The position numbers and the translations under genes are program-made. Source: Desulfovibrio mangrovi (GTDB lineage: Bacteria; Desulfobacterota; Desulfovibrionia; Desulfovibrionales; Desulfovibrionaceae). From it: a DNA stretch of 64,000 nt. The stretch is taken from contig NZ_CP104208.1 in the NCBI RefSeq assembly GCF_026230175.1, forward strand, positions 1,674,001 through 1,738,000, written 5' to 3'. Below the pieces are notes generated by a model. It was not told the DNA's origin. It ran no database searches and saw only the letters and a program-made list of their open reading frames with translations. How positions within the stretch are numbered: the first letter of the stretch is position 1; each line of letters opens with the position of its first letter. Below, in pieces: positions 40,956 through 50,302 of this stretch.

Positions 40956-41477
40956 CTACTTCTTACCTTCGCGATACACGCGGTTGAGCTCAACCAGCAC
41001 TTCCTTGGTTACGTCCAGACCGGGGGCTGCATACACCATGGAAGGATAAGCCTTGTCGAACACCATGTCATACTGGTTTTTCTTGGCGAAGTCCTGCGTA
41101 GCCTTCACGATCATGGCGGCGATAGTGTGGCGCACACTCTCGTTGGCAGCCTGAACCTTACGGGCAAGAGCACGCTGCCTGTCTTCAACATCGCGCTTGA
41201 GGCGAAGCAGTTCAACCTTCTTGTCCTCACGGGCAGACTCGGAAAGAGCAGCGGCCTGCACCTTCATTTCTTCCATTTTCTTCTTGTACTGCTGAATGAG
41301 GTTGGTCACTTCCTTGTTCTCAGGACCGAAGTCCTTCTCCATCTTCTCGGATGCTGCCTTTGCAGGCTCGGACTCGGTCACGAGCTTGATGGAATCCACG
41401 TAGCCGATTTTACCAGCAAAAGCGGGCACTGCAGCCACCAGAGTCATCAACAAAGAAAGAACAATAATCTTACGCAT
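40956..41477 (-). CDS. skp: Periplasmic chaperone Skp/OmpH
   Basis: A 173-residue periplasmic chaperone for unfolded outer-membrane proteins. Signal peptide [21 protein letters not shown] with cleavage after residue 21. The mature protein begins [10 protein letters not shown], the core strand of the OmpH fold, then long charged helices (about 35-130) forming the tentacles, and a last [19 protein letters not shown] strand-helix. ATG 41477 has AAGGAG upstream; the longer frame to 41552 is not a signal peptide. Followed by lpxD after 5 bases. Confidence 0.93.
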   Translation of the reverse strand: MRKIIVLSLLMTLVAAVPAFAGKIGYVDSIKLVTESEPAKAASEKMEKDFGPENKEVTNLIQQYKKKMEEMKVQAAALSESAREDKKVELLRLKRDVEDRQRALARKVQAANESVRHTIAAMIVKATQDFAKKNQYDMVFDKAYPSMVYAAPGLDVTKEVLVELNRVYREGKK

Positions 41478-41614
41478 GGATACTTGCTCCTTGTATTCTA
41501 TAAAAATGACAAGCCATGTTATCGAAAAAGAAATCCCAATTCCGCAATCCAAACAAACCGTCCGGACCAGAGTGAGAAGGAATATCCCCCAACACGCTTT
41601 TCCGTCAAGAAATG

Positions 41615-43414
41615 TTACATGGAAGCATAACGCCCCAACTGCTTGGTGTAGCTTTCAACGCCTTTCACCACACCAGACGCCAATCGCTTGAGGTACTTTT
41701 CGGACCTCAGGCGCTTTGCCTCTTCCTTGTTGGTGCAATAGCCCAATTCAACCAGCACAGAAGGCATCTTGGCACCCATCAGCACGTAAAACGGAGCACT
41801 GCGTACTCCGTTGTCGCGCACGGAATATCCGCCAGACTTGGCAGCTCCAACCATATTCTTCTGAATGAGGGATGCCAGATCCTTGGATTCCTGCATCTTG
41901 GAGTTCAACATGAGGTCCGTCAGAATAAACTGCAGGTCACTGATACGCTTCTCACTGACAGCGTTTTCTCTGGCAGCGACCCGCACGGCACTCTTGGAGC
42001 TGGCAAGGTTAAGGTAATACGTCTCCAGGCCGGAAATACCGGTACTGCGATGGGCGTTGATATGGAACGACAGGAACATGTCCGCTTTCCGCACGTTGGC
42101 CATGGCAGTTCGTTCTTCCAAAGGAACAAAGGTATCGTCGCGACGGGTATACAGCACGGTAAACCCTCGCTGCTTCAACATATCCCCAACCATTGTGGCG
42201 ACCCTGAGAACATACTCCTTTTCACGGATACTGTTTGCATTGGCACCGGGGTCTTTCCCGCCATGACCAGCGTCGATCATGATGGTCTTGACCGTTAGCC
42301 CCAACTGCTCAATCAGGTCGCCAACCTGTTTCTTACTCCCGGGAGGAGCCTTGTATGTAACAGGGGGCGTATTCTTCGCAGCCTGTTTGCCCGACGACTT
42401 GGGGGCAGGTTCCTCAACTCGGGTCTTGGGGGCAGGCGCCTGTTCCGGGACAGCAGCCACAGAACCGCCAGCAGGTGCCGTGACGTCAATCACCACCCTG
42501 TAGGGGTTATCCAGAACAAATACATTATATTTCTGCACAGACTGAAAATCCAACACAACACGGGTCGTGTCATTGGAAGGGGTACCAGTCCGAACCTGAC
42601 GCAGAATACCGTCCTTCACCTCTATCTCACCCGCTACCCCACTGCCGATTGTCACATTCTTGAGATCCACATACAGCCGATAAGGCAACCCGCGGGAAGG
42701 GTCCGCCGACAATATCTGGTAATGATATGTAGGCTCATTGCTAACCGTCAGGACAATACGGGTGTAGTCATTGCTGCTCTGGAAGCGGATACTGCTCAAC
42801 TCACCGGAATCGGACGTCCGGGAAGGCGCTGCGGAAACAGCTGGTCGTGAAGCAGGGGGCGAAGGTGCCGGGGAAGCGGCAACTGAACCGGAAGATTTCC
42901 GTAATTGCCGGTGCAAGGCAAGAGCCTTGTTGTACATGTCCCCCTTGGTATACCCCTGCAAAATGGCATTAAGATCTTGAAGCGCAGCATCGGTATCATG
43001 CAATCGCACATGAAGGAGCTCTGCCCTGCGATAAAGGCAGTCGTCTGCCCAACTATGATTGGGAAACCGTTTCGCAACTCTCTGATAGTACTCTGCAGCA
43101 GTCTGATAGTCTGAGGAAAGAAACGACCGTTTGCCAAGCTCTTCGTTCACCCGTGCGGCAAAATACAAGGACTTGGGGGCATAGGCCCCTTTGGGATCCC
43201 GCTTGTAAACGGCCATGAATTTTTCTTCCAGCTGTTTCCAGTTGGAACGGTACTTGGCTCGTTTGGCGTCCTTGGTAAGCGCCGTGAACGACTCGTAGCC
43301 CTGTTTATAGTCAGTGCTGATAGAAGCGCCAAAGGCCAATGACGAAAAAAGGACAAGCCAACAGAAAGCAGAGAGGACTGTAACGGTCAGTCTTTTTATG
43401 CGCGCTTGATACAT
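41615..43414 (-). CDS. N-acetylmuramoyl-L-alanine amidase (AmiC-like, AMIN and Amidase_3)
   Basis: A 599-residue zinc amidase that splits septal peptidoglycan. Signal peptide in residues 1-30. Residues about 35-180 carry tetratricopeptide-like repeats (YFAARVNEELG, AAEYYQRVAKRFPNH), an uncommon addition that may bind partners. The AMIN domain (about 205-315) targets the wall. A Pro/Ala-rich linker leads to the Amidase_3 domain (about 375-590) with zinc ligands in DAGHGG, the REKEYVLR Glu and FHINAH; the second Glu lies in VLVELGYCTN. I start at ATG 43414 (AGGAAG upstream); ATG 43438 is possible. It sits between bamA and skp, not present there in E. coli. Confidence 0.9.
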   Translation of the reverse strand: MYQARIKRLTVTVLSAFCWLVLFSSLAFGASISTDYKQGYESFTALTKDAKRAKYRSNWKQLEEKFMAVYKRDPKGAYAPKSLYFAARVNEELGKRSFLSSDYQTAAEYYQRVAKRFPNHSWADDCLYRRAELLHVRLHDTDAALQDLNAILQGYTKGDMYNKALALHRQLRKSSGSVAASPAPSPPASRPAVSAAPSRTSDSGELSSIRFQSSNDYTRIVLTVSNEPTYHYQILSADPSRGLPYRLYVDLKNVTIGSGVAGEIEVKDGILRQVRTGTPSNDTTRVVLDFQSVQKYNVFVLDNPYRVVIDVTAPAGGSVAAVPEQAPAPKTRVEEPAPKSSGKQAAKNTPPVTYKAPPGSKKQVGDLIEQLGLTVKTIMIDAGHGGKDPGANANSIREKEYVLRVATMVGDMLKQRGFTVLYTRRDDTFVPLEERTAMANVRKADMFLSFHINAHRSTGISGLETYYLNLASSKSAVRVAARENAVSEKRISDLQFILTDLMLNSKMQESKDLASLIQKNMVGAAKSGGYSVRDNGVRSAPFYVLMGAKMPSVLVELGYCTNKEEAKRLRSEKYLKRLASGVVKGVESYTKQLGRYASM

Positions 43415-43544
43415 ATTCTTCCTGAAATATCGCTTCATACCCGAAGCCATGAACACAGAAGCGGAGCAAAGTCTAGAAACAGTTACAACCTAATGAAACA
43501 GCAAAAGAGTTGCAACCCGATAAGATCGGCGGCGGGGAATAAAA

Positions 43545-43568
43545 AAAGCGCGGCTTGCGCCGCGCTTT
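43545..43568 (-). terminator. Rho-independent terminator of bamA
   Basis: A 10-bp stem (AAAGCGCGGC / GCCGCGCTTT), TTGC loop, followed on the minus strand by T7 (complement of 43541-43547). It lies 9 bases past the bamA stop and separates lysS-lolC-lolD-bamA from the amidase-skp-lpx genes. Confidence 0.92.
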
Positions 43569-43577
43569 GCCTGTGCT

Positions 43578-46256
43578 CTAGAAAGTTTGCCCCATTGCAA
43601 ACTCAAAGCGGGGATCCTTTTCGTCTCCGTCCACCTTACTGAGCGGAATTCCGTATGCGAAGCGCAAATCACCCATGGGGGATTTCCAGCGCCATTCAAG
43701 ACCGTAGCTCATCAGAATGTCATCGGTGTCCTGACGCTCGTAGACATCGTCAAAGTTCGTACCGGCATCAAAGAACGGAACCAGCATCATGCCGAACTCG
43801 TTATTGAAGTACCACTGGTATTCAAGGTTGACGAAAGCCATGCGGTTGCCACCGATCTTATCGCCATCCTCGTTCAGCACGGCGAAGTCTGACGTCTTGT
43901 AGCCGCGAACCGAGTTGATACCACCTATCCAGAAACGTTCAACAATGGGCACTTCTTCACCGGACTGAGACTCCAGAAGGGCTCCGCCCTTAACACGTCC
44001 CATCAGCACATTGTCCTTGTTAAGCGCATAGTAGGCCCGGGTGTCACCAACAAGCTTGATGAAATCGTCATCGCCCTGCAGGACCCCGCCACCATATTCT
44101 GCACGACCGGTAGTATACATACCGCTGGTCGGACGCAGCGGATCATCAACGGAAGAGCGGACAAAAGAAGCGGAAACCACGCTTCCAATGCGGTCACCAG
44201 AACGATCCTTCAACATCTTTGAAGCATCCTCGTCCACTTCATAAATCTTGTAGAAATCAAGACGGTATCCGGCAAATATCTTCGTCTTATCCGAGATAGG
44301 CCGCCCGACCTGAGTCTCACCACCGAGAACGCTATAAGTATAGTCGTCATACTCGGTTTTTGCGAGATAGGTATTCACAGACAGCGAGTACTTGGAATCG
44401 TACAGGCGAGGGTTGTAGAAGTACAGGTCGTAGCGGTTTCCCTTGCCGCTGAAGGTACCCTTGACAGAAGCAGTGTAGCCGCGCCCCCACAGGTTCTTTT
44501 CGGAAACGGAACCGCTGATGCCTACCCCGCCCCATGTATTCCAGCCGACACCAGCCATAAGAGCACCGGTGTTCTGTTCCTTGACCTTGACCTTGAGATC
44601 CACTTCGTCAGGATTCTCAGTGGGCACCATCTGTACTTCCGCGGCAGAGAAATAGCCGAGGGAGTTCAGTTTCTTATTGCTCTTCTGCAACTTGGCGCCG
44701 TCGAACACTTCGCCATCAGCAAGCAGCACGTCACGACGAATCACGTTATCGCGGGTCTGGGTGTTACCTTCAATGGAAACGTTGCGGACGTACACCTTGT
44801 TTTTCTTGGAGACCTTGTAGGTAAGGTCGATGGTTTCACCATCAACCTTGCGGGTATCGAAATCGACCTCAGCAAAGGCATAGCCGTGCTGCGTGTAGTA
44901 TTCCGTCAGTTTGTTGGTATCGTTCTGAATCTGGGAATAGTTGAGGTAGATTTCATCTTCTTTCCACTCATCCATCTCGATGAGACCGAGCAGTACGGCA
45001 TCAGGTTCGATCAGGTCACCCTTGAAAGCAATGTTGCCAACCTTGTAGCGCTGCCCTTCCTTCACACGGAAGGTAATTATGATACCGTCTTCCAGATATT
45101 CGACCTGAGGTTCGCCCACCGCAACGTCCATGAACCCGCGGTTCAGGTAGTATGCGCCGATGGCTGCGGAATCTCTCTCGAGATAATCTTCGCGAAGAAC
45201 ACCGGTTCCGGTATACCAGGAAAGCATGTTGCGGGGAGAAAGAGCCAGTTCGTCAAGCACATCATCAGCATCCAGCTGTTCTGCGCCCTGCAGCTTCACT
45301 TCGCTGATGTAAAGCTTGTTGCCCTCTTCGACCGTAAAGACCAAGCTCGCAGAGTGGTTGGAATGTTCTTCAACCTTGTGGGTCAGCTTGGCAAGGTAGT
45401 ACCCTTCCTTGCGGTACAGTTCGAGAACCTTGTCAATATCCTGGGCAAGCAGCTTCTCGTTCAGAACGGCTCCGGTTTTGGAGCTCATGGCTGCAAGAAT
45501 GTCTTCTTCGTCAACGGCATCGGAACCTTCGATGACGATCTTCTCAATGCGGGACTTTTCCACAACATTGAAAACCAGTTCCATTCCTTCTCTGGTCTGA
45601 TCAATGGCGGCAGTCACGTCGCTGAAATATCCGAGATCAAAAATACGCTTGATGTCCTCGTTGATCTGCTTACCGTCAAGCCCGTCGCCCTTTCGGCTAC
45701 GGAGACGCATAAGCACGACATCGGGATCAAGCACCTTGGTGCCCTTTACAGAAATTTTGGCAATGGTGTTCTTGCTGAGCATCTCATTGGAAGCGACATC
45801 AACAAGTTCATCCACGGCAGGGATGATGTTGATGAGCCCGTTCTTGGCAATGAACACGGGCTTTGCAGGCTGCAGGCCATAGGCTTCCACGAGGCGGGCG
45901 TCAATGGATACATCCTCGCCGATCTGGTTGAAGCTGCCATAAACAGCGTAGGAAGCACCGGACAGCAGGGAGATGTCGCGCACGGCGGCAATGGAAAGTT
46001 CGGTAATGCCCTGCTGCTGAATCAGGGCCATGACCTGATTTTGAGGAACGACCGTAAAGCCCTTTGCTACAAGCCGCTCGGCAATCAGTTCTGGCAGGCT
46101 GTCTTCAAGGTACTTCAGGTCTTCACCGGCATTCACCTCGAAAGGCAGCACAATGATTTTCGTGTCCTGAACAGGAGCAGCATAGGCTCCCGAGGAGGTA
46201 AGCAGGAAGAGTGCGAAAAAGACCATTGCAAGGCAAGGTCTAAACAGTTTGGTCAT
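43578..46256 (-). CDS. bamA: Outer-membrane assembly factor BamA, with an N-terminal extension
   Basis: An 892-residue outer-membrane insertase. Signal peptide about 1-26. Residues 30-150 are an extra domain not in E. coli BamA, opening TKIIVLPFEVNAGEDLKYL and continuing LIAERLVAKGFTVVPQ..., a pattern resembling the TolB/CsgG-type N-terminal fold. Five POTRA repeats follow (about 163-560) with the usual GYFSDV/GYYLAKL motifs. The 16-strand barrel (about 575-892) includes the VRGYKTSD loop motif and ends in Phe as a beta signal. ATG 46256 overlaps the lolD 3' end by 17 bases; GGAG lies upstream. E. coli BamA is 810 residues. Confidence 0.95.
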   Translation of the reverse strand: MTKLFRPCLAMVFFALFLLTSSGAYAAPVQDTKIIVLPFEVNAGEDLKYLEDSLPELIAERLVAKGFTVVPQNQVMALIQQQGITELSIAAVRDISLLSGASYAVYGSFNQIGEDVSIDARLVEAYGLQPAKPVFIAKNGLINIIPAVDELVDVASNEMLSKNTIAKISVKGTKVLDPDVVLMRLRSRKGDGLDGKQINEDIKRIFDLGYFSDVTAAIDQTREGMELVFNVVEKSRIEKIVIEGSDAVDEEDILAAMSSKTGAVLNEKLLAQDIDKVLELYRKEGYYLAKLTHKVEEHSNHSASLVFTVEEGNKLYISEVKLQGAEQLDADDVLDELALSPRNMLSWYTGTGVLREDYLERDSAAIGAYYLNRGFMDVAVGEPQVEYLEDGIIITFRVKEGQRYKVGNIAFKGDLIEPDAVLLGLIEMDEWKEDEIYLNYSQIQNDTNKLTEYYTQHGYAFAEVDFDTRKVDGETIDLTYKVSKKNKVYVRNVSIEGNTQTRDNVIRRDVLLADGEVFDGAKLQKSNKKLNSLGYFSAAEVQMVPTENPDEVDLKVKVKEQNTGALMAGVGWNTWGGVGISGSVSEKNLWGRGYTASVKGTFSGKGNRYDLYFYNPRLYDSKYSLSVNTYLAKTEYDDYTYSVLGGETQVGRPISDKTKIFAGYRLDFYKIYEVDEDASKMLKDRSGDRIGSVVSASFVRSSVDDPLRPTSGMYTTGRAEYGGGVLQGDDDFIKLVGDTRAYYALNKDNVLMGRVKGGALLESQSGEEVPIVERFWIGGINSVRGYKTSDFAVLNEDGDKIGGNRMAFVNLEYQWYFNNEFGMMLVPFFDAGTNFDDVYERQDTDDILMSYGLEWRWKSPMGDLRFAYGIPLSKVDGDEKDPRFEFAMGQTF

Positions 46257-46929
46257 ACAGTTCTCCAGCTCTCAGTTCAAGACGGCGTTGCATCAATGCC
46301 GCCAATTCCGCATTATGGGTAACAACTACAAGGGTCATTCCCAGTTCTTCATTGAGATGCATAAGCTGTTCTGCAACAGCATTGCCGGTGCGCTCATCAA
46401 GATTGCCGGTAGGCTCGTCGGCGAGCAATACCGCAGGGCGCATCAGGATGGCACGGGCAATTGCGGCTCGTTGTCTTTCGCCTCCGGAAAGGGTGGTTAC
46501 CCTGTGCATGAGCCGTCCGTGAAGACCAACCAGCCCCAATGCATCACGCGCTCTGTCAAAGGCTTCAGATCGGGCAACCCCACCGATGAGGGCCTGCATG
46601 GCCACGTTCTCGATGGTAGTGAACTCCGGCAACAGGTGGTGAAACTGGAAGACAAAACCAATTTCACGATTCCTCAGGGAAGCCTTGGCCTGAGGGGAAA
46701 ACTGCCCAAGATCCTGCCCACGAAAAAGTATGGTGCCCCACGAAGGATTATCAAGGGTTCCCAAGAGATGCAAGAGGGTACTTTTACCTGAACCGGATGA
46801 TCCGATAATTGCGATGGATTCTCCCTGCCCGATTGTGAGGTCCAGAGACCGTATCACGGTCACCTTTTCAGCAGGACCTTCATACTCCCTGCCCACTCCG
46901 GACAGCTGATATAGCGGCTCTGCGGACAT
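46240..46929 (-). CDS. lolD: Lipoprotein-releasing ABC transporter ATPase LolD
   Basis: A 229-residue ATPase driving release of outer-membrane lipoproteins from the inner membrane. Walker A GSSGSGKST (about residue 46), Q-loop FQFHHLLPEFT, where HHLLPEF is the LolD-specific segment, signature LSGGERQR, Walker B VLLADEPTGNLD and switch His in VVTHN. Start ATG 46929 overlaps the lolC stop (TAATG) with GAGGT upstream; the frame to 47046 would lie inside lolC. Confidence 0.95.
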   Translation of the reverse strand: MSAEPLYQLSGVGREYEGPAEKVTVIRSLDLTIGQGESIAIIGSSGSGKSTLLHLLGTLDNPSWGTILFRGQDLGQFSPQAKASLRNREIGFVFQFHHLLPEFTTIENVAMQALIGGVARSEAFDRARDALGLVGLHGRLMHRVTTLSGGERQRAAIARAILMRPAVLLADEPTGNLDERTGNAVAEQLMHLNEELGMTLVVVTHNAELAALMQRRLELRAGELYDQTV

Positions 46930-48155
46930 TATTCGTACCTCAGAGCCTCTACAGGCTCGAGACCGGCAGCCTGACGGGCAGGATAGATCGTGGCGACGAA
47001 ACAAAGCAGCATTGCCGAAACACCTATGATGAATAAATCCACCCATTCGATGAGCACCGGAAGCGTATCCAGCGAATAAACGCCCTTGGGCAGATCAATG
47101 AATTGATATTTCTTGAGCAGGTATGCCACCAGCAGACCAAGCGCGAACCCGAGCGCCGTGCCTATGGCGCCGATTATGGTTCCCTGCAGCATGAAAATGC
47201 GACGAATCTGGCTGCGGGTTGCCCCCATGGACATGAGGATGGCGATATCACGCGTCTTCTCCATGACCAGCATGACAAGCGTGGTGACAATGGAAAAGGA
47301 GCCTACCAGCACGATCAAGGTCAGAATGATGCCCATGGCGGTCTTTTCCAACTTGAGCGCTGCAAAGAGGTTGGCATTCATCTCCATCCAGTTGCGCGAA
47401 TAGTAAGGATATCCGCCCAATGCCGCGGTCACGTCCTCCGCCACCCTGTCGGCGCGGTAGACATCCTTCACAGTCATTTCAAGGCCGGTAACGGAATCGT
47501 CCTTCCAGCCCAGCAGGTCACGCGCGGAGGCAAGGGAAACAAACCCCAGAGAGGAGTCATACTCCCACATGCCCGTCTTGAACAGGCCGACTATACGGCA
47601 CATGCGCACACGGGGAGTGAAACCGGTGGCGGTTTTGGTACCGGTAGGCGAAAGCAGGTTCACCCTGCCGCCTATCCCCACGCCAAGCCGTTTTGCCAGC
47701 TCCTTGCCAATAATAATGCCGGGCATGCCGTCCTCTTTGAGGCTGGCAAAGGAGCCGTCCTCCATGTGCTCACGAATGGAAAGCACCTCTTCCGCCGTGT
47801 CGGGGTCAACCCCGCGCAGCACCAGTCCCTTCACACCGTTGGCCGTGGAGATCATGACTTCCGAATAAATGAAAGGGGTTACTCCGGTTACACCGGAGAC
47901 CCCTTTCACGGTATTCATTACGGAATCATAGTTGCTGAAGCCGCCGCCAATCGACATGGTGATGGCATGGGCGTTCACGCCAAGAATCTTGTCACGAAGA
48001 TCCTTGGTAAAGCCGTTCATAACCCCCAGAACCACGATGAGGGAGGCAACCCCCAGGGCGACTCCGAGTATGGATGTAACCGATATGACGGATATGAACG
48101 TCTGTTTGCTGCGCGCCATGAGGTAGCGCAGCGCAATGAATGATTCAAAGCTCAT
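46929..48155 (-). CDS. lolC: Lipoprotein-releasing ABC permease LolC/LolE
   Basis: A 408-residue inner-membrane permease with four helices: one after FESFIALRYLMARSK (about 20-45) and three near the C terminus (about 270-300, 318-345, 370-395), enclosing a large periplasmic domain (about 50-265). MARSKQTFISVISVTSILGVALGVA is the LolC/E N-terminal signature and MGATRSQIRRIFMLQG the ATPase-contact loop. With a single permease gene, it may work as a homodimer (LolF type). ATG 48155 lies 13 bases after lysS. Confidence 0.93.
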   Translation of the reverse strand: MSFESFIALRYLMARSKQTFISVISVTSILGVALGVASLIVVLGVMNGFTKDLRDKILGVNAHAITMSIGGGFSNYDSVMNTVKGVSGVTGVTPFIYSEVMISTANGVKGLVLRGVDPDTAEEVLSIREHMEDGSFASLKEDGMPGIIIGKELAKRLGVGIGGRVNLLSPTGTKTATGFTPRVRMCRIVGLFKTGMWEYDSSLGFVSLASARDLLGWKDDSVTGLEMTVKDVYRADRVAEDVTAALGGYPYYSRNWMEMNANLFAALKLEKTAMGIILTLIVLVGSFSIVTTLVMLVMEKTRDIAILMSMGATRSQIRRIFMLQGTIIGAIGTALGFALGLLVAYLLKKYQFIDLPKGVYSLDTLPVLIEWVDLFIIGVSAMLLCFVATIYPARQAAGLEPVEALRYE

Positions 48156-48168
48156 GGGTGCCTTGGGC

Positions 48169-49752
48169 TTAACTCTCCGGTTTGAGCAGCGGGAAGAGGA
48201 TAACTTCACGAATGGACGGAGAATCGGTCAGCAGCATGACCAGACGGTCAATGCCGATACCCTGACCCGCCGCCGGAGGCATACCGTATTCCAGAGCACG
48301 AAGGTAGTCCTCGTCCATGAAATGCGCTTCGTCGTCACCGGCTTCCTTTTCGGCAACCTGATCAAGGAAACGCAGGCGCTGGTCAACGGGATCGTTCAAC
48401 TCCGAGAAGGCGTTGGCGAGCTCACGGCCGGTCATGAACAGTTCAAAGCGGTCGGTGATGGTGGGATCCTTCTCGTTCTTTCGGGAAAGAGGCGAGATAT
48501 CCGTGGGGTAATGATAGATGAAGTGAGGCTGGATGAGACGGGGCTCAACGTCCAGATCAAAGAGCTTTGCCTGCAGCTTTGCAAGCTTTTCACCCTGAAC
48601 AACCTTTTCACCGCGCTCTCTGATATAGGCAGCCAGCTTGTCATAGTTCTCATAGAGTTCGGGGGTGTGTCCGCCGATCTTCTCCAGAGACTCGGCAAAG
48701 CCCATACGGGTCCACTTGCCGGGAGTCAGGTCAATTTCCTGCTCCTGATAGGTAATGACAGTAGAACCGCACACAGTCTGCGCAATATGGGCAAAGAGCT
48801 GCTCGGTAAGATCCATCAGATCCTCGAAGGTCGCATAGGCCCAGTAGAACTCACACATGGTGAACTCGGGGTTATGCTGGGTGGAAATACCTTCGTTACG
48901 GAAATTGCGGTTGATTTCGAAAACCTTCTCGAAACCGCCCACCAGCAGACGCTTGAGGTACAGCTCGGGCGCAATACGCATATAGAGCTGCATATCAAGC
49001 GTATTATGATGCGTGATGAAGGGACGAGCCGTGGCACCGCCGGGAATGGGCTGCATCATGGGCGTTTCCACTTCCATGAAGCCGTGGCCTTCCATGAAAC
49101 GGCGGAACTCGCGCACGATCTGGGTACGCTTGCGGAAAATCTCACGGGTGCGCGGGGTTACGATAAGGTCAACATAACGCTGACGATAACGGATTTCCAC
49201 GTCCTTGAGGCCGTGATACTTTTCAGGCAGCGGACGGATAGACTTGGTCAGCAGCTTGACGGACTTGCAGGAAAGCGTGAGTTCGCCGGTCTTGGTGCGG
49301 AACAGAGTACCCGTCACGCCGACGATGTCACCGATATCAAACTTCTTGAAAACGGCGTATACTTCTTCGCCTAGATCTTCACGGGCAGCGTAACACTGCA
49401 TCTTGCCGCTGCGATCCAGCAGGTGGAAAAAGGTCACCTTACCGAAGGAACGGTTTGCGACAATACGTCCGGCACAACAAAAGACCCGGTCAAGCGATTC
49501 AAGCTCTTCGGTCTCCAGCCCCTCGTACTCGGCACGGATTTCGGAGAAGTCGTCTTCCTTGCGGAATCCGTTGGGGAACAAGGCGTATCCCGCCTCAAGC
49601 AGGTCACAGGATTTCGCCACCCTGTTTTTAACCACTTCGTTCAGATCATCGCGGTTGGCGAAACTCTCCAGCATGGGCATGAAATACTCTGCATGCTGGG
49701 ATTTGGTGGGCAATTTAATAGTAGGCCGCTTTGATTTTTCCTGATCGCTCAA
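48169..49752 (-). CDS. lysS: Lysyl-tRNA synthetase, class II
   Basis: A 527-residue class II synthetase. N-terminal OB-fold anticodon-binding domain (about 85-195), then catalytic domain with motif 1 (EVETPMMQPIPGGATARPF), motif 2 (NRNFRNEGISTQHNPEFTMCEFY) and motif 3 (GMPPAAGQGIGIDRLVML), all LysRS-type. The length is typical. The start at ATG 49752 begins a plausible MSDQEKSK opening; 5' of it is the divergent tRNA-Asn promoter region. First gene of the lysS-lolC-lolD-bamA unit. Confidence 0.97.
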   Translation of the reverse strand: MSDQEKSKRPTIKLPTKSQHAEYFMPMLESFANRDDLNEVVKNRVAKSCDLLEAGYALFPNGFRKEDDFSEIRAEYEGLETEELESLDRVFCCAGRIVANRSFGKVTFFHLLDRSGKMQCYAAREDLGEEVYAVFKKFDIGDIVGVTGTLFRTKTGELTLSCKSVKLLTKSIRPLPEKYHGLKDVEIRYRQRYVDLIVTPRTREIFRKRTQIVREFRRFMEGHGFMEVETPMMQPIPGGATARPFITHHNTLDMQLYMRIAPELYLKRLLVGGFEKVFEINRNFRNEGISTQHNPEFTMCEFYWAYATFEDLMDLTEQLFAHIAQTVCGSTVITYQEQEIDLTPGKWTRMGFAESLEKIGGHTPELYENYDKLAAYIRERGEKVVQGEKLAKLQAKLFDLDVEPRLIQPHFIYHYPTDISPLSRKNEKDPTITDRFELFMTGRELANAFSELNDPVDQRLRFLDQVAEKEAGDDEAHFMDEDYLRALEYGMPPAAGQGIGIDRLVMLLTDSPSIREVILFPLLKPES

Positions 49753-49893
49753 GGCAATAACTCCATGTAGTAAATTCGATCCATCTGAATTGGGATGGGT
49801 TATGCCAATTGTCCACTGTCGTCAAGAAAGCGCTCTCTTTCATTGTTTCAAAAACGCGCATGGCATAAAAAATGAAAAAAATGAAAAAGCAGC

Positions 49894-49922
49894 TTGACGT
49901 AACCGGACGCTTTCGCTTAGAG
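49894..49922 (+). promoter_or_regulatory. Predicted promoter of the first tRNA-Asn gene
   Basis: TTGACG at 49894-49899, 17 bases, then TTAGAG at 49917-49922. The -35 is good and the -10 weak. The -35 is identical to that of the second tRNA copy at 50148, with the same spacing. Confidence 0.4.
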
Positions 49923-49964
49923 ACTTTTCCGCGCTGAACGCAATGCGTTTAGCGGCAAGCATAA

Positions 49965-50040
49965 TCCCCGGTGGCTCAATCGGCAGAGCGGGTGACTGTT
50001 AATCACTAGGTTACAGGTTCAAGTCCTGTCCGGGGAGCCA
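49965..50040 (+). tRNA. tRNA-Asn (GUU), copy 1
   Basis: A 76-base tRNA including encoded CCA. Acceptor stem TCCCCGG/CCGGGGA, D arm around GGCTCAATCGGCAGAGC, anticodon loop CTGTTAA giving anticodon GUU, and T arm CAGG-TTCAAGT-CCTG. Identical over its full length to copy 2 at 50220. The two arms pair cleanly and the discriminator is G. Confidence 0.96.
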
Positions 50041-50047
50041 GAGTGCA

Positions 50048-50075
50048 AAGCCCTCTTCCATATGGAAGGGGGCTT
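50048..50075 (+). terminator. Terminator after tRNA-Asn copy 1
   Basis: A 13-bp stem with one G-U wobble (AAGCCCTCTTCCA / TGGAAGGGGGCTT), 2-base loop or slightly opened, followed by TTGAC with only two further T bases. It starts 8 bases after the tRNA. Confidence 0.75.
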
Positions 50076-50147
50076 TTGACATTTCGCAGAGAATACGCGC
50101 AGCCACGCCATATGGAAAGAGAAATTTCATTTTCTGAGTTTTTTTCC

Positions 50148-50176
50148 TTGACGGACCAAAGCGAACTCCGTATAGC
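50148..50176 (+). promoter_or_regulatory. Predicted promoter of the second tRNA-Asn gene
   Basis: TTGACG at 50148-50153, 17 bases, TATAGC at 50171-50176 (4 of 6), preceded by a T-rich tract (50139-50145). Transcription would start near 50183, about 37 bases before the tRNA. Confidence 0.6.
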
Positions 50177-50219
50177 TCTCTCCTCGTTGGACGCGAGTTC
50201 ATCTCAGCGGTCCACATAA

Positions 50220-50295
50220 TCCCCGGTGGCTCAATCGGCAGAGCGGGTGACTGTTAATCACTAGGTTACAGGTTCAAGTCCTGTCCGGGGAGCCA
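50220..50295 (+). tRNA. tRNA-Asn (GUU), copy 2
   Basis: A 76-base tRNA identical to copy 1 (49965-50040), including the encoded CCA. The 5 bases before (CATAA) and the 6 after (GAGTGC) are also the same in both copies, pointing to duplication of a slightly larger unit. It has its own promoter and terminator. Confidence 0.96.
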
Positions 50296-50302
50296 GAGTG
50301 CT

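Noticed and set aside
44886-46322. A 478-codon open frame on the plus strand
   Set aside because: Antisense to bamA; no recognisable domain or ribosome site.
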